Source: an uncultured Ruminococcus sp. (GTDB lineage Bacteria > Bacillota > Clostridia > Oscillospirales > Ruminococcaceae). From it: a DNA stretch of 10,143 nt. The stretch lies in contig CAMWRL010000061.1 in the NCBI GenBank assembly GCA_947176685.1, forward strand, positions 1 to 10,143, read 5' to 3'. Below, piece by piece: positions 1 through 6,804 of the stretch. A model generated the notes under the pieces. The model was not told the DNA's origin. It made no database searches and saw nothing but the letters and a program-made list of their open reading frames with translations. A program made the translations under genes and the position numbers. Each line of letters starts with the position of its first letter. Position 1 is the stretch's first letter.

Positions 1-94
1 TAATATATATCAAAAAACCGGATTTTTTCAGAAAATTTTACAGTTTTTCTGTTTATTCGGTTTATTTTGTTTCAATTTTATACAAATTTTCTTT

Positions 95-138
95 AAAACC
101 GGATTTCTGTCATAAACTTATTGTCTGTATCCGGTTTT
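95..138. repeat. 10-bp inverted repeat around the mreB promoter -35
   Basis: AAAACCGGAT at 95-104 and its exact reverse complement ATCCGGTTTT at 129-138 are separated by 24 bases. The -35 element lies in the loop and the right arm lies in the promoter spacer. A further direct copy of AAAACCGGAT is at 14-23. The geometry would suit an operator, but CCGG-containing words such as TCCGGAA are common across this window, in genes as well as between them, so chance or general base-word preference is possible. Confidence 0.35.
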
Positions 139-149
139 GGTGATATAAT
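121..149 (+). promoter_or_regulatory. SigA-type promoter of the mreBCD-PBP2 operon
   Basis: A TTGTCT -35 (121-126, 4 of 6 consensus bases) is followed by a 17-bp spacer and a perfect TATAAT -10 (144-149). The -10 is preceded by TGA, so it is an extended -10 promoter. Transcription would start near 156, giving a leader of about 40 nt before the mreB start. No other convincing promoter is visible before the downstream genes of the operon, so this probably drives all four. The call rests on motif match and position only. Confidence 0.75.
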
Positions 150-198
150 AATATTGTTGTGAACTAAAAAATATTATACAGAAGTTAAGGAGAGCAGA

Positions 199-1221
199 AT
201 GTTTACAAAAGATATCGGTATAGATTTAGGAACTGCCAATACGCTTGTTTATTTAAGGGGAAAAGGGATAATAATAAGAGAACCGTCAGTTGTGGCAGTC
301 AACACCCATACAGACAAATGCCGTTACGTAGGCAGGGAGGCAAAGGAAATTATCGGCAGAACCCCCGGCTCGATAGTTGCAGTAAGACCGCTGAAAGACG
401 GCGTTATAGCGGATTTCGACATAACAATCACAATGCTTCAGGAGTTTATAAAAAAAGCCCTGAGGAAGACTGTTTTCACGAAAGCCAACGTTATAATATG
501 CGTACCGTCAGGCGTTACCGCCGTTGAAAGGCGTGCCGTCCGTGAAGCCTGCAAAAAAGCCGGAGCAAACAAAAACAATGTACTTATAATTGAAGAACCT
601 ATGGCGGCAGCTATCGGAGCAGGACTTCCGACAAACTCACCGTCAGGCAGTATGATTGTTGACATCGGCGGCGGCACAAGTGAAGTTGCTGTAATATCAA
701 TGGGCGGTATGGTTGCTTCACGGTCAATAAGATGCGCCGGCGACGAATTTGACAACGCTATCATAAATTACATCAAAAGAAAATATAACCTTCTTATCGG
801 TGAACCTACCGCCGAAAATATGAAACTTGAAATCGGGTCGGCGTTTCCGAATGAAAAAGAATCTTCTATGGAGATAAAAGGAAGAAATTTACTCAACGGA
901 CTTCCGGAAAATATAGTTGTCAACTCCGCCGAAATCCGTGATGCTCTTGTTGAACCGCTTTCAAGGGTTGTTGACGCTATAAAGTCCGTACTTGAGGAAA
1001 CGCCGCCGGAGCTTTCGGCAGACATAATCGAAAACGGTATAACACTTTCGGGAGGCAGTGCCTTGTTAAGAGGTCTCGACCGTCTGATAAACCGTGAAAC
1101 CGGTATGCCGGTGTACATTGCCGAATACCCTCTCGACTGCGTGGCTGAGGGTATGGGTAAAATCCTTGAAAATATCAGCAAATATCAGGACGCCCTCACC
1201 GAAAATGTCCGGTACTACTAA
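199..1221 (+). CDS. mreB: rod shape-determining protein MreB (actin-like)
   Basis: Cytoplasmic bacterial actin that forms membrane-associated filaments and positions the lateral-wall synthesis complex. The 340-residue length is typical. The actin/Hsp70 ATPase signatures are in order: phosphate-1 motif D9-L-G-T-A-N-T15, the EEP segment at 132-134 containing the expected catalytic Glu, phosphate-2 motif D155-IGGGT160, and an adenosine-loop SGG at 284-286 followed by S-A-L-L. The ATG is preceded by AAGGAG (187-192) at suitable spacing. It heads an operon with mreC and mreD, which favours MreB over the paralogues Mbl and MreBH, although sequence alone does not fully separate them. Its TAA stop runs into the mreC ribosome-binding site. 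Confidence 0.97.
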   Translation: MFTKDIGIDLGTANTLVYLRGKGIIIREPSVVAVNTHTDKCRYVGREAKEIIGRTPGSIVAVRPLKDGVIADFDITITMLQEFIKKALRKTVFTKANVIICVPSGVTAVERRAVREACKKAGANKNNVLIIEEPMAAAIGAGLPTNSPSGSMIVDIGGGTSEVAVISMGGMVASRSIRCAGDEFDNAIINYIKRKYNLLIGEPTAENMKLEIGSAFPNEKESSMEIKGRNLLNGLPENIVVNSAEIRDALVEPLSRVVDAIKSVLEETPPELSADIIENGITLSGGSALLRGLDRLINRETGMPVYIAEYPLDCVAEGMGKILENISKYQDALTENVRYY

Positions 1222-1233
1222 AGGAGGACATTT

Positions 1234-2097
1234 ATGCGTGATTTTTTCAAAAGCAAACGTTTCAAGATTCTGCTTGCCTTTATAGCGTTTCTGGTCGGAA
1301 TAATGGTCTACTCTGTAACAAAGGGCGGATATTCCATATCGGCAGAGTCAATAATAAATACAGTTTCAAAACCTTTCCGGAGTATTTCCAACGGCATAAG
1401 TATGAAAATGGAAGGTTCTCTGGACAAACTCGAAAAGGCTGAGGAAATTTATGATGAAAACCAGTCGCTTAAAGAGGAAGTCCGGAAATTACAGGAACAG
1501 CTTACAGAATACAACGCTCTGAAAACTGAGTGTGAAGAACTGCGTATGCTTATCGGAATAAAACAGGCTCATCCCGATATGACTACTTCAAGATTCTGTA
1601 AAGTACTGGGATATGTCACAAATGACCCTTTCAAATCGTTTACAATCAACGTTGGGTCAGCGGACGGCATAACACCATATTGTCCCGTTGCAACCGCTGA
1701 GGGACTTGTCGGAATAACAATTGAGGTTTCCGAACATGTGACGACCGTCCGGACAATCCTTTCCCCTGACCTTTCTGTTGCGGTAAAGTCAAATTCCTGC
1801 GATGACGACACGGGAATAATTGAGGGTTCAGTCAAATCAGCTTCCAACGATATAACCAACCTTATACATCTCCGCACGGACAACACCCTGAAAAAAAATG
1901 ACATTCTTGTTACTGACGGTTCAAGCGGACTTTTCCCGAAAGGCTACTCGGTCGGCAAGGTCAAAAAGGTAAGTATGGACTCCAACGGACTTTCGGCACG
2001 GGCAACGGTAGAACCCTGCGTGGATATAACCAGTCTTGAATCAGTGTTTGTAATAACCGACTTCACCGGCAAAAGGGGGAATGCTGATGATAATTAA
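1234..2097 (+). CDS. mreC: rod shape-determining protein MreC
   Basis: Bitopic scaffold of the elongasome that links MreB/MreD inside the membrane to PBP2 outside. It has a short basic N-terminus (K7, K9, R10, K12), one membrane segment at about 11-28, a charged coiled coil at about 63-108 rich in E, K and L, and then the paired beta-barrel MreC domain from about 120 to the C-terminus. The 287-residue length is usual for Firmicutes. AAAGGAGG sits directly on the mreB stop and gives good spacing to the ATG. The 3' end overlaps the start of mreD, so the two are probably translationally coupled. Confidence 0.95.
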   Translation: MRDFFKSKRFKILLAFIAFLVGIMVYSVTKGGYSISAESIINTVSKPFRSISNGISMKMEGSLDKLEKAEEIYDENQSLKEEVRKLQEQLTEYNALKTECEELRMLIGIKQAHPDMTTSRFCKVLGYVTNDPFKSFTINVGSADGITPYCPVATAEGLVGITIEVSEHVTTVRTILSPDLSVAVKSNSCDDDTGIIEGSVKSASNDITNLIHLRTDNTLKKNDILVTDGSSGLFPKGYSVGKVKKVSMDSNGLSARATVEPCVDITSLESVFVITDFTGKRGNADDN

Positions 2098-2650
2098 ACC
2101 ATCCCGTGAAAAACGCATACTCTATATAAAAACCTCTCTGAGATGGCTGATGTATTATGTGATGATATTTTCAGAATTTATATTTATGGCTTCCGGTACG
2201 TGGCGCAAACCTTTAATGCTCATTCCGACTGCACTTTACATTGCTGTAAACAATAATATATATGCTTCTGCTGTAACCGGTGCAATATGCGGATTTCTGA
2301 TTGATGTGAGCTGCGACAAGCTTTTCGGCTATAACGCCGTTCTGCTGACTGTTTCATGTATGATGATTTCATTGTTGTTTGAATTTTACCTGCGGGACAA
2401 ATTCGTAAGTTTTTTATTTATTTCTGCCGTTGTTTCGTACATACAGTGCTGGCTTGACTATAAATTCTACTACGAAATATGGAACTACGATAATATCAAA
2501 ATGCTGTTCACTGAACACACCCTCAAAATATGGGCGTATACTGTAATATCTTCGGTGTTTGTGTACCTTGTGCTGAAAATAATCAACCATTTTCTTATGC
2601 CTGAGACGCACTTCACTATCGAGGAAACTATCAGGAATGAACAGCGCTGA
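2081..2650 (+). CDS. mreD: rod shape-determining protein MreD
   Basis: Small polytopic membrane protein of the elongasome. It is 189 residues long, strongly hydrophobic, with about five to six membrane segments and a basic N-terminus, as expected for MreD. MreD sequences are weakly conserved, so the call leans on position after mreC, length and topology. The reading frame has two starts: ATG 2081 lies only one base after the AAAAGGGGG ribosome-binding site (2071-2079), whereas ATG 2087 (third codon) is seven bases after it and is the more likely start. Either way it overlaps the 3' end of mreC by 11 to 17 bases. Its TGA stop is in the same frame as the PBP2 gene that follows. Confidence 0.9.
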   Translation: MLMIIKPSREKRILYIKTSLRWLMYYVMIFSEFIFMASGTWRKPLMLIPTALYIAVNNNIYASAVTGAICGFLIDVSCDKLFGYNAVLLTVSCMMISLLFEFYLRDKFVSFLFISAVVSYIQCWLDYKFYYEIWNYDNIKMLFTEHTLKIWAYTVISSVFVYLVLKIINHFLMPETHFTIEETIRNEQR

Positions 2651-2653
2651 CAG

Positions 2654-2660
2654 AAAGGGG
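2654..2660 (+). promoter_or_regulatory. orphan Shine-Dalgarno site before PBP2
   Basis: AAAGGGG lies just after the mreD stop and resembles the mreD site, but no ATG or GTG follows at the right distance. The nearest usual start is TTG at 2665-2667, four bases downstream, and it is in a different frame from PBP2. In the PBP2 frame the codons at suitable distance are ATT (2663) and ATA (2669). The first in-frame ATG (2711) is about 50 bases away and has no ribosome-binding site of its own. Confidence 0.6.
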
Positions 2661-2710
2661 CGATTTGTATAAAAACATTATCGGAAACAATCAAATCCAT
2701 TATAATAGTA

Positions 2711-4870
2711 ATGGTTGTTATTCTTGCCGTGGTGTGGAGTTCAATGAGGCTTATGAAACTACAGGTTGTCGGAGGCGACACTACAGAGGAAATCCAGTCC
2801 GATGACGACGCACTTGTTTACCAGAAAGAAGTAAAGGCAACCCGTGGCGAAATAATAGACTTCAACGGAAATCTCCTCGTTACCAATGACGAACGCTTCG
2901 ACATAGTTTTGCAGAAAGCTTTTTTTCCGGAAGACCTCGCAGAAGGTAATGAAGCTCTTATAAACGTCTATATGGCGTTGCTCGGACACAGCTATAAATT
3001 CAGGGAATGTCTTCCCATAACAATGACTGAACCATATGAATTTACAAAAGAAGACGTTTCTGGAGTACGGGAAAAACTTCACCTCAACGTTTATGCTACT
3101 CCCGACAACTGCATTGATAAGCTTATTTCAGACTATGAAATTGATGACAGCTACAGTCAGAGGGAAAAGCGTATAATAGCCGGTATGCGTTACGCTATGA
3201 TTGAAAAGGAGTTTTCCTACAGCAACGACCTTGTGCTTGCAGAAGACGTTGACCCGAATACAATCAAGGAAATGAAAGAACTCAGCAACCTGTATCATGG
3301 CATTGAAGCGGTTGAGGTTTCCGAAAGGCGCATAGAACGTGGAGACATTCTGCCGCACGAACTCGGTACAGTAGGACCTATATATGCCGAAGAGTATGAT
3401 GAACTGCGGGCAAAAGGCTATAAATTAAATGACACTCTCGGCAAAAGCGGAATCGAAAGTGCTATGGAAACAGAACTGCGTGGACAGAACGGCATTGAGG
3501 AAATTTCTGTAAAAAACGGTGCTGTTTCAGATGTCAGGACTATCAGCGAAACCAATTCCGGCAGTACCGTGAAACTTACTGTTGACGGTGCGTATCAGCT
3601 CAGACTACAGGGAATACTTGATAATTTTCTGGACAACTTCCAGAATATCAACACTAACTGGCATCTTTCCAACGTCCATAAAGGTGCGATTGTGGTACTT
3701 GACGCAAAAACCGGTGCTGTCAAAGGTATGGCAACAGCTCCGACCTACAACTTAAAGGACTATGCCATAAATTATGACGACCTGCTTAATGACGAAGACT
3801 CTCCGCTTCTCAACCGCTGTACGTATGGACTTTACCGCCCCGGCTCAACTTTCAAAACCGTTACCGCTACTGCCGGTCTGAATGAGGGTATAGTTGATGC
3901 AGGTACTTCCCTTTACTGCGGACACTGGTACAATTTTCACGGGTCAACATTCTCCTGTACTGGAACTCACGGCTATATCTCCACAAGACGAGCTATACAG
4001 GTTTCGTGCAACTGCTATTTCTATGAAGTCGCAAGCCGTCTGGGAATCGACAACATCACGAAATATTCCCAGCTGTACGGACTTGGCGCACATACCGGAA
4101 TCGAAACCGGTGACGCCGCCGGATATTTGTGTAATCCTGAGACTTTTGCCGAACGTGGTCAGCCGTGGTATGTAGGTTTTGTAATTCAGGCTGGTATCGG
4201 TAACTACGACTGCGGTATGACGCCTTTACAGATGGCTGTTGTCGCAAATACTATCGCCAACCGTGGCGTGCGTTACAAACCATACCTTGTGGACAGTCTT
4301 TACAAGTACGGCACGGACGAGCTTATTTACAGGACGCAGCCGACTGTTGCCGAAAAAATAGACCTCACTTATGACTCACTTTATGACTCCATTATCGGCG
4401 GTATGATTGACGCTTCAAGAAATATTCCGGTATACAGGTACTCGCTGTCAAATCTTGGTTTTGACGTTGCTATAAAAACAGGTACTCCGCAGACTGACCA
4501 GAACGATTTGAGCAAACAGAACTCATTCTTTATAGGATTCGCTCCGGCTGACGACCCTGAAATAGCTTTTGCAGGAGTTATTGAGGGCGGCGAATACTCC
4601 AAATATATGATACGTGACATAATACTTGAGTATCAGAAATGTTACGGACTCAACGGTGTCGAACCGACAGCGGTACTTCCGAATGAGGACGGAGAAATCC
4701 CCACAACTGTAACGGGTACAGCTACCGGAACGGGTACAGGCACAGGCACGGGAACTTATACCGATACAGGAACATCAACCGGAACAGAGACAGGCACTCA
4801 CACTGGAAGTCAAACAACGTCTTATGGTACAACAACGGCTTCAGGTACTGCAACCACGACTTCACGTTAA
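2711..4870 (+). CDS. mrdA: penicillin-binding protein 2 (class B transpeptidase, elongasome)
   Basis: Class B PBP that cross-links new peptidoglycan for lateral growth, working with MreC and a SEDS glycosyltransferase (RodA, not in this window). Numbering is from ATG 2711. A membrane anchor lies at the extreme N-terminus, followed by the PBP dimer domain, with its A-T-R-G-E-I motif near residue 40, and the transpeptidase domain. All three catalytic motifs are present: S379-T-F-K382, S432-C-N434 and K589-T-G-T. Residues 668-719 form a Thr/Gly-rich tail outside the fold. The annotated ATG is probably not the true start: the frame is open back to the mreD stop, and the upstream codons encode K-T-L-S-E-T-I-K-S-I-I-I-V, which would complete a normal basic N-terminus plus membrane helix. 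See the finding on the start. Confidence 0.94.
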   Translation: MVVILAVVWSSMRLMKLQVVGGDTTEEIQSDDDALVYQKEVKATRGEIIDFNGNLLVTNDERFDIVLQKAFFPEDLAEGNEALINVYMALLGHSYKFRECLPITMTEPYEFTKEDVSGVREKLHLNVYATPDNCIDKLISDYEIDDSYSQREKRIIAGMRYAMIEKEFSYSNDLVLAEDVDPNTIKEMKELSNLYHGIEAVEVSERRIERGDILPHELGTVGPIYAEEYDELRAKGYKLNDTLGKSGIESAMETELRGQNGIEEISVKNGAVSDVRTISETNSGSTVKLTVDGAYQLRLQGILDNFLDNFQNINTNWHLSNVHKGAIVVLDAKTGAVKGMATAPTYNLKDYAINYDDLLNDEDSPLLNRCTYGLYRPGSTFKTVTATAGLNEGIVDAGTSLYCGHWYNFHGSTFSCTGTHGYISTRRAIQVSCNCYFYEVASRLGIDNITKYSQLYGLGAHTGIETGDAAGYLCNPETFAERGQPWYVGFVIQAGIGNYDCGMTPLQMAVVANTIANRGVRYKPYLVDSLYKYGTDELIYRTQPTVAEKIDLTYDSLYDSIIGGMIDASRNIPVYRYSLSNLGFDVAIKTGTPQTDQNDLSKQNSFFIGFAPADDPEIAFAGVIEGGEYSKYMIRDIILEYQKCYGLNGVEPTAVLPNEDGEIPTTVTGTATGTGTGTGTGTYTDTGTSTGTETGTHTGSQTTSYGTTTASGTATTTSR
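4712..4867 (+). repeat. Thr-X repeat tract encoding the PBP2 C-terminal tail
   Basis: This stretch of degenerate ACN-GGN codons encodes the last 52 residues of PBP2: 25 Thr and 12 Gly by my count. For the first 31 residues Thr occupies every second position (16 times), most often as Thr-Gly, and the rest is looser Thr/Ser/Ala sequence. Codons vary (ACA, ACG, ACC, ACT), so the protein pattern looks kept rather than being a recent DNA slippage product. The tail lies outside the cell, after the transpeptidase domain. Confidence 0.85.
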
Positions 4871-4871
4871 A

Positions 4872-4900
4872 ATAAAAAAATGCCCTCATCAGGAGGGCAT
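4872..4900 (-). terminator. intrinsic terminator of the vanZ-like gene
   Basis: Read on the minus strand, ATGCCCTC and GAGGGCAT (4893-4900 and 4880-4887) form an 8-bp GC-rich stem with a 5-base loop, followed by seven Ts (4880-4874). The TGA stop of the vanZ-like gene (4889-4891) is in the loop and the last codons form part of the stem. On the plus strand the same hairpin has no T tract, so it is at best a weak end for the PBP2 transcript. Confidence 0.85.
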
Positions 4901-5383
4901 ACCGGAAAATTTACGTTTAAAAAGACCATAAATGCGGAATACTGCTATTGAGATAAATATTCCGGTAATAACTCCGCACGTATCTATAATGACATCGCCA
5001 AACTGACACGAACGTCCCGACACAAAATACTGGTGAAATTCGTCTGAACAAGCGTACAGAAAACCGAATCCGACTGTTGCCAGACTGCCGCAGCTCAGAA
5101 GCTTACGTCTTCCGACTACCAACGACACAAGAAATCCAAGCACTGTATATATAGAAAAATGTGCAAGTTTCCGGATAATATGTCCGACTTCTTTCAAAAG
5201 TGTTTTCTTTTCCTCAGCGGACATATTATGATAGTCACGCACAAATACTTTCAATACAAACTCTGTGACTCCCCCGCTTCTGTACGCCGATTCTGACGAA
5301 TTTTCCATAGAAAAACAGAATATCAGAACCATTACCACAACAGTACAGACTATAAATATGTTTCTTTTCATATTCTCCCTCAT
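4889..5383 (-). CDS. VanZ-family membrane protein
   Basis: Small polytopic membrane protein of the VanZ family, 164 residues. The family is named for the teicoplanin-resistance accessory protein, but most members have no proven function and there is no vancomycin cluster here. Four membrane segments lie at about 7-26, 72-91, 97-113 and 128-152. Family motifs are visible: S-M-E-N-S-S near 25-30, R71-K-L-A-H75-F, D114-E-x-H-Q-x-F with G123-R124, and D130 with D134 in the last helix. ATG 5371 (fifth codon, giving 160 residues) has AGGGAG just upstream but close; ATG 5383 has only a weak site, so the start is uncertain by four codons. It has its own promoter and terminator and converges on PBP2. 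Confidence 0.9.
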   Translation of the reverse strand: MRENMKRNIFIVCTVVVMVLIFCFSMENSSESAYRSGGVTEFVLKVFVRDYHNMSAEEKKTLLKEVGHIIRKLAHFSIYTVLGFLVSLVVGRRKLLSCGSLATVGFGFLYACSDEFHQYFVSGRSCQFGDVIIDTCGVITGIFISIAVFRIYGLFKRKFSGMPS

Positions 5384-5404
5384 TTCATCTTGTTGATAAC
5401 CTTT

Positions 5405-5433
5405 ATTATACTTTTTTTTGCACTCAATGTAAA
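5405..5433 (-). promoter_or_regulatory. SigA-type promoter of the vanZ-like gene
   Basis: On the minus strand, TTTACA (5433-5428, 5 of 6 consensus bases), a 17-bp spacer and a perfect TATAAT (5410-5405) make a near-consensus promoter. Transcription would start near 5398, leaving a leader of only about 15 to 27 nt depending on the start codon used. Confidence 0.85.
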
Positions 5434-5440
5434 GACTTTG

Positions 5441-5479
5441 CGGAAAAATATTATTTTTTCTTGATTTCCGGAAAAATAT
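5441..5479. repeat. 11-bp direct repeat between divergent promoters
   Basis: CGGAAAAATAT occurs at 5441-5451 and 5469-5479, 28 bases apart, between the two divergent promoters. It sits just upstream of both -35 elements. It could be a shared protein-binding or UP-like AT-rich element, but the surrounding sequence is AT-rich and the match may be chance. Confidence 0.3.
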
Positions 5480-5480
5480 C

Positions 5481-5509
5481 TTGTAACTTTCTGCAAAAAA
5501 TGCTATAAT
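5481..5509 (+). promoter_or_regulatory. SigA-type promoter of the five-TM protein gene
   Basis: TTGTAA (5481-5486, 4 of 6), a 17-bp spacer and a perfect TATAAT (5504-5509) preceded by TGC form an extended -10 promoter with the same design as the mreB promoter. Transcription would start near 5516, giving a leader of about 45 nt. Confidence 0.8.
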
Positions 5510-5560
5510 GTAATGTATGAAACGATGGGTTTCTGAATATTACCGATTTTGGAGGCTTCA

Positions 5561-6766
5561 ATGAAAAATATTTTATCAAATGTATGGACAAAAAGAATAA
5601 CAGCCCTTGTAAGTGCTGCATATGCTTATCTTGTGTGCTGTCTCTGCTACTTTTCAATTTTCTACGATATACATATACAGTCGGGTGTATCGTTGTGCCT
5701 GCTCACTACGGGCGTATCAATCATTGCACTTGTCGCAATGCTCTATACCCGTCAGCAGATAATTACACGCATAGCAAGCTTTGTGATACTTCCTGCAATG
5801 CTTCCTGTTGTGATACTGTATTTCGGAGAATGGAGTATCATACTTCCGATTATGATTACAGGTGCTTCAATACTGCTGTTTTCAGGTGCAGGCGAAGGCG
5901 CAAAAACCGCCTGGGGTACTATAACAATCCTGCTGTATATCTTCGGAGCTTTGGGATATTTCCTGTTTTCGTCATTTTTCATAGCAACTGCCAGAGAAAC
6001 AGTTATAAAATCCGGCGTATCGCCGTCCGGAAAATACCGCTACTCGGTCGTCAATACTGAGGACAGCTCAAACGGCAGTACAACGGTTTATGTTGAACCC
6101 AACTACGCTGACAAGATATACTTCAATCAGGAAAAACCGCTTGTAAAGTTCACTCTCAAAAATATGGAACGTGCCGTTCATATCGAAAGACCTATTGCGG
6201 AAAGCATTGACTTACAGTGGGAAACACAGTCCCGTGCGGACATCACAGACGAACTCAACAAGATTTCCGACAAGATAGCATTTACAGTTTCCGATGAGGA
6301 ACTCGAAAAATTCGGCTATACGTTTGACTCAAAACTCAACATTTCAATGACCGATATTGAAACAGAAGACAAGTTCGCTATCGGAAAAACTGCACATGAT
6401 GTTGACCCTCTGCCGCTTGACGAACTCAATGATGTACAGCTCGGATATTTCGGCATAGGAAAAGACCTCAACGGATATTATGTACTACAGCCGGACGCTG
6501 ACCTTTGGGCAAATCACGAAGATACAGTCGGAAACCTCTACTTCAGCGAACTTACAGAAAAGGAAATGAAACAATTCAGCGTTGAAAAAAGCAACACAAT
6601 ATATCTCAATGAACTTGATGACAGTCAGCTTGCCGAACTCGGCGTATCGGAAGAGGGCGATGTAATGATATTCAATGGAAAAGTATGTTTCCGGTTTTAC
6701 ATTGCGGAACTCGGTGACTATTATGATGTTGATTCCAGAAAACTTTCCCTTGACCTTCTCACGTAA
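5561..6766 (+). CDS. unrecognised five-TM protein with extracytoplasmic repeat domain
   Basis: I do not recognise the family. ATG 5561 is chosen because GGAGG (5551-5555) stands five bases before it; the in-frame TTG at 5549 overlaps that site and is unlikely. The 401-residue protein has five predicted membrane segments at about 14-35, 41-62, 70-88, 91-110 and 119-142. Basic residues in the N-terminus and in the second loop (R64, R70) put the N-terminus inside and the 260-residue C-terminus outside. After the last helix comes a segment beginning S-P-S-G-K-Y (154-159), a pattern seen in several exported DUF domains. It is followed by four imperfect helix-strand units with the pattern hydrophobic-[SNTD]-[DE]-x-[EQ]-[LM]-x-x-[FL]-[GS]-[YIV] at 243-253, 289-299, 331-341 and 352-362. 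A monocistronic, probably constitutive envelope protein is the most that can be inferred. Confidence 0.85.
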   Translation: MKNILSNVWTKRITALVSAAYAYLVCCLCYFSIFYDIHIQSGVSLCLLTTGVSIIALVAMLYTRQQIITRIASFVILPAMLPVVILYFGEWSIILPIMITGASILLFSGAGEGAKTAWGTITILLYIFGALGYFLFSSFFIATARETVIKSGVSPSGKYRYSVVNTEDSSNGSTTVYVEPNYADKIYFNQEKPLVKFTLKNMERAVHIERPIAESIDLQWETQSRADITDELNKISDKIAFTVSDEELEKFGYTFDSKLNISMTDIETEDKFAIGKTAHDVDPLPLDELNDVQLGYFGIGKDLNGYYVLQPDADLWANHEDTVGNLYFSELTEKEMKQFSVEKSNTIYLNELDDSQLAELGVSEEGDVMIFNGKVCFRFYIAELGDYYDVDSRKLSLDLLT

Positions 6767-6774
6767 TAATTATG

Positions 6775-6804
6775 AACGTCCGGAATATAATCCGGACGTT
6801 TTTT
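6775..6804 (+). terminator. intrinsic terminator after the five-TM protein gene
   Basis: AACGTCCGGA (6775-6784) and TCCGGACGTT (6791-6800) form a perfect 10-bp stem with a 6-base loop. A run of six Ts (6799-6804) starts at the last two bases of the stem. It begins eight bases after the stop codon of the plus-strand gene. The minus-strand GHL10 gene ends at 6803, immediately next to the hairpin, which may also end that transcript, although no T tract follows on that strand. Confidence 0.9.

Noticed and set aside
29..51. CAGAAAA/TTTTCTG inverted repeat in the leader, as a terminator of an upstream gene
   Set aside because: The stem is only seven bases, almost all A-T, with a nine-base loop and no proper T tract after it.
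768..1181. 137-codon frame antisense to mreB
   Set aside because: mreB is unambiguous here and the antisense frame shows only low-complexity Ser/Arg composition.
2678..2706. Internal promoter before PBP2 (TTATCG, 17 bp, TATAAT)
   Set aside because: The -35 matches only 3 of 6 bases and the TATAAT falls in Ile codons of the likely PBP2 anchor helix, so chance is more likely.
4889..5383. Glycopeptide resistance locus, because of the VanZ-like protein
   Set aside because: No ligase, dehydrogenase, dipeptidase or two-component genes are present; VanZ-family proteins are widespread outside resistance clusters.
5584..6060. Cys-rich 158-codon frame inside the five-TM protein gene
   Set aside because: It is the alternate frame of a membrane-protein gene with a strong start; the Cys and Tyr richness comes from shifted hydrophobic codons.
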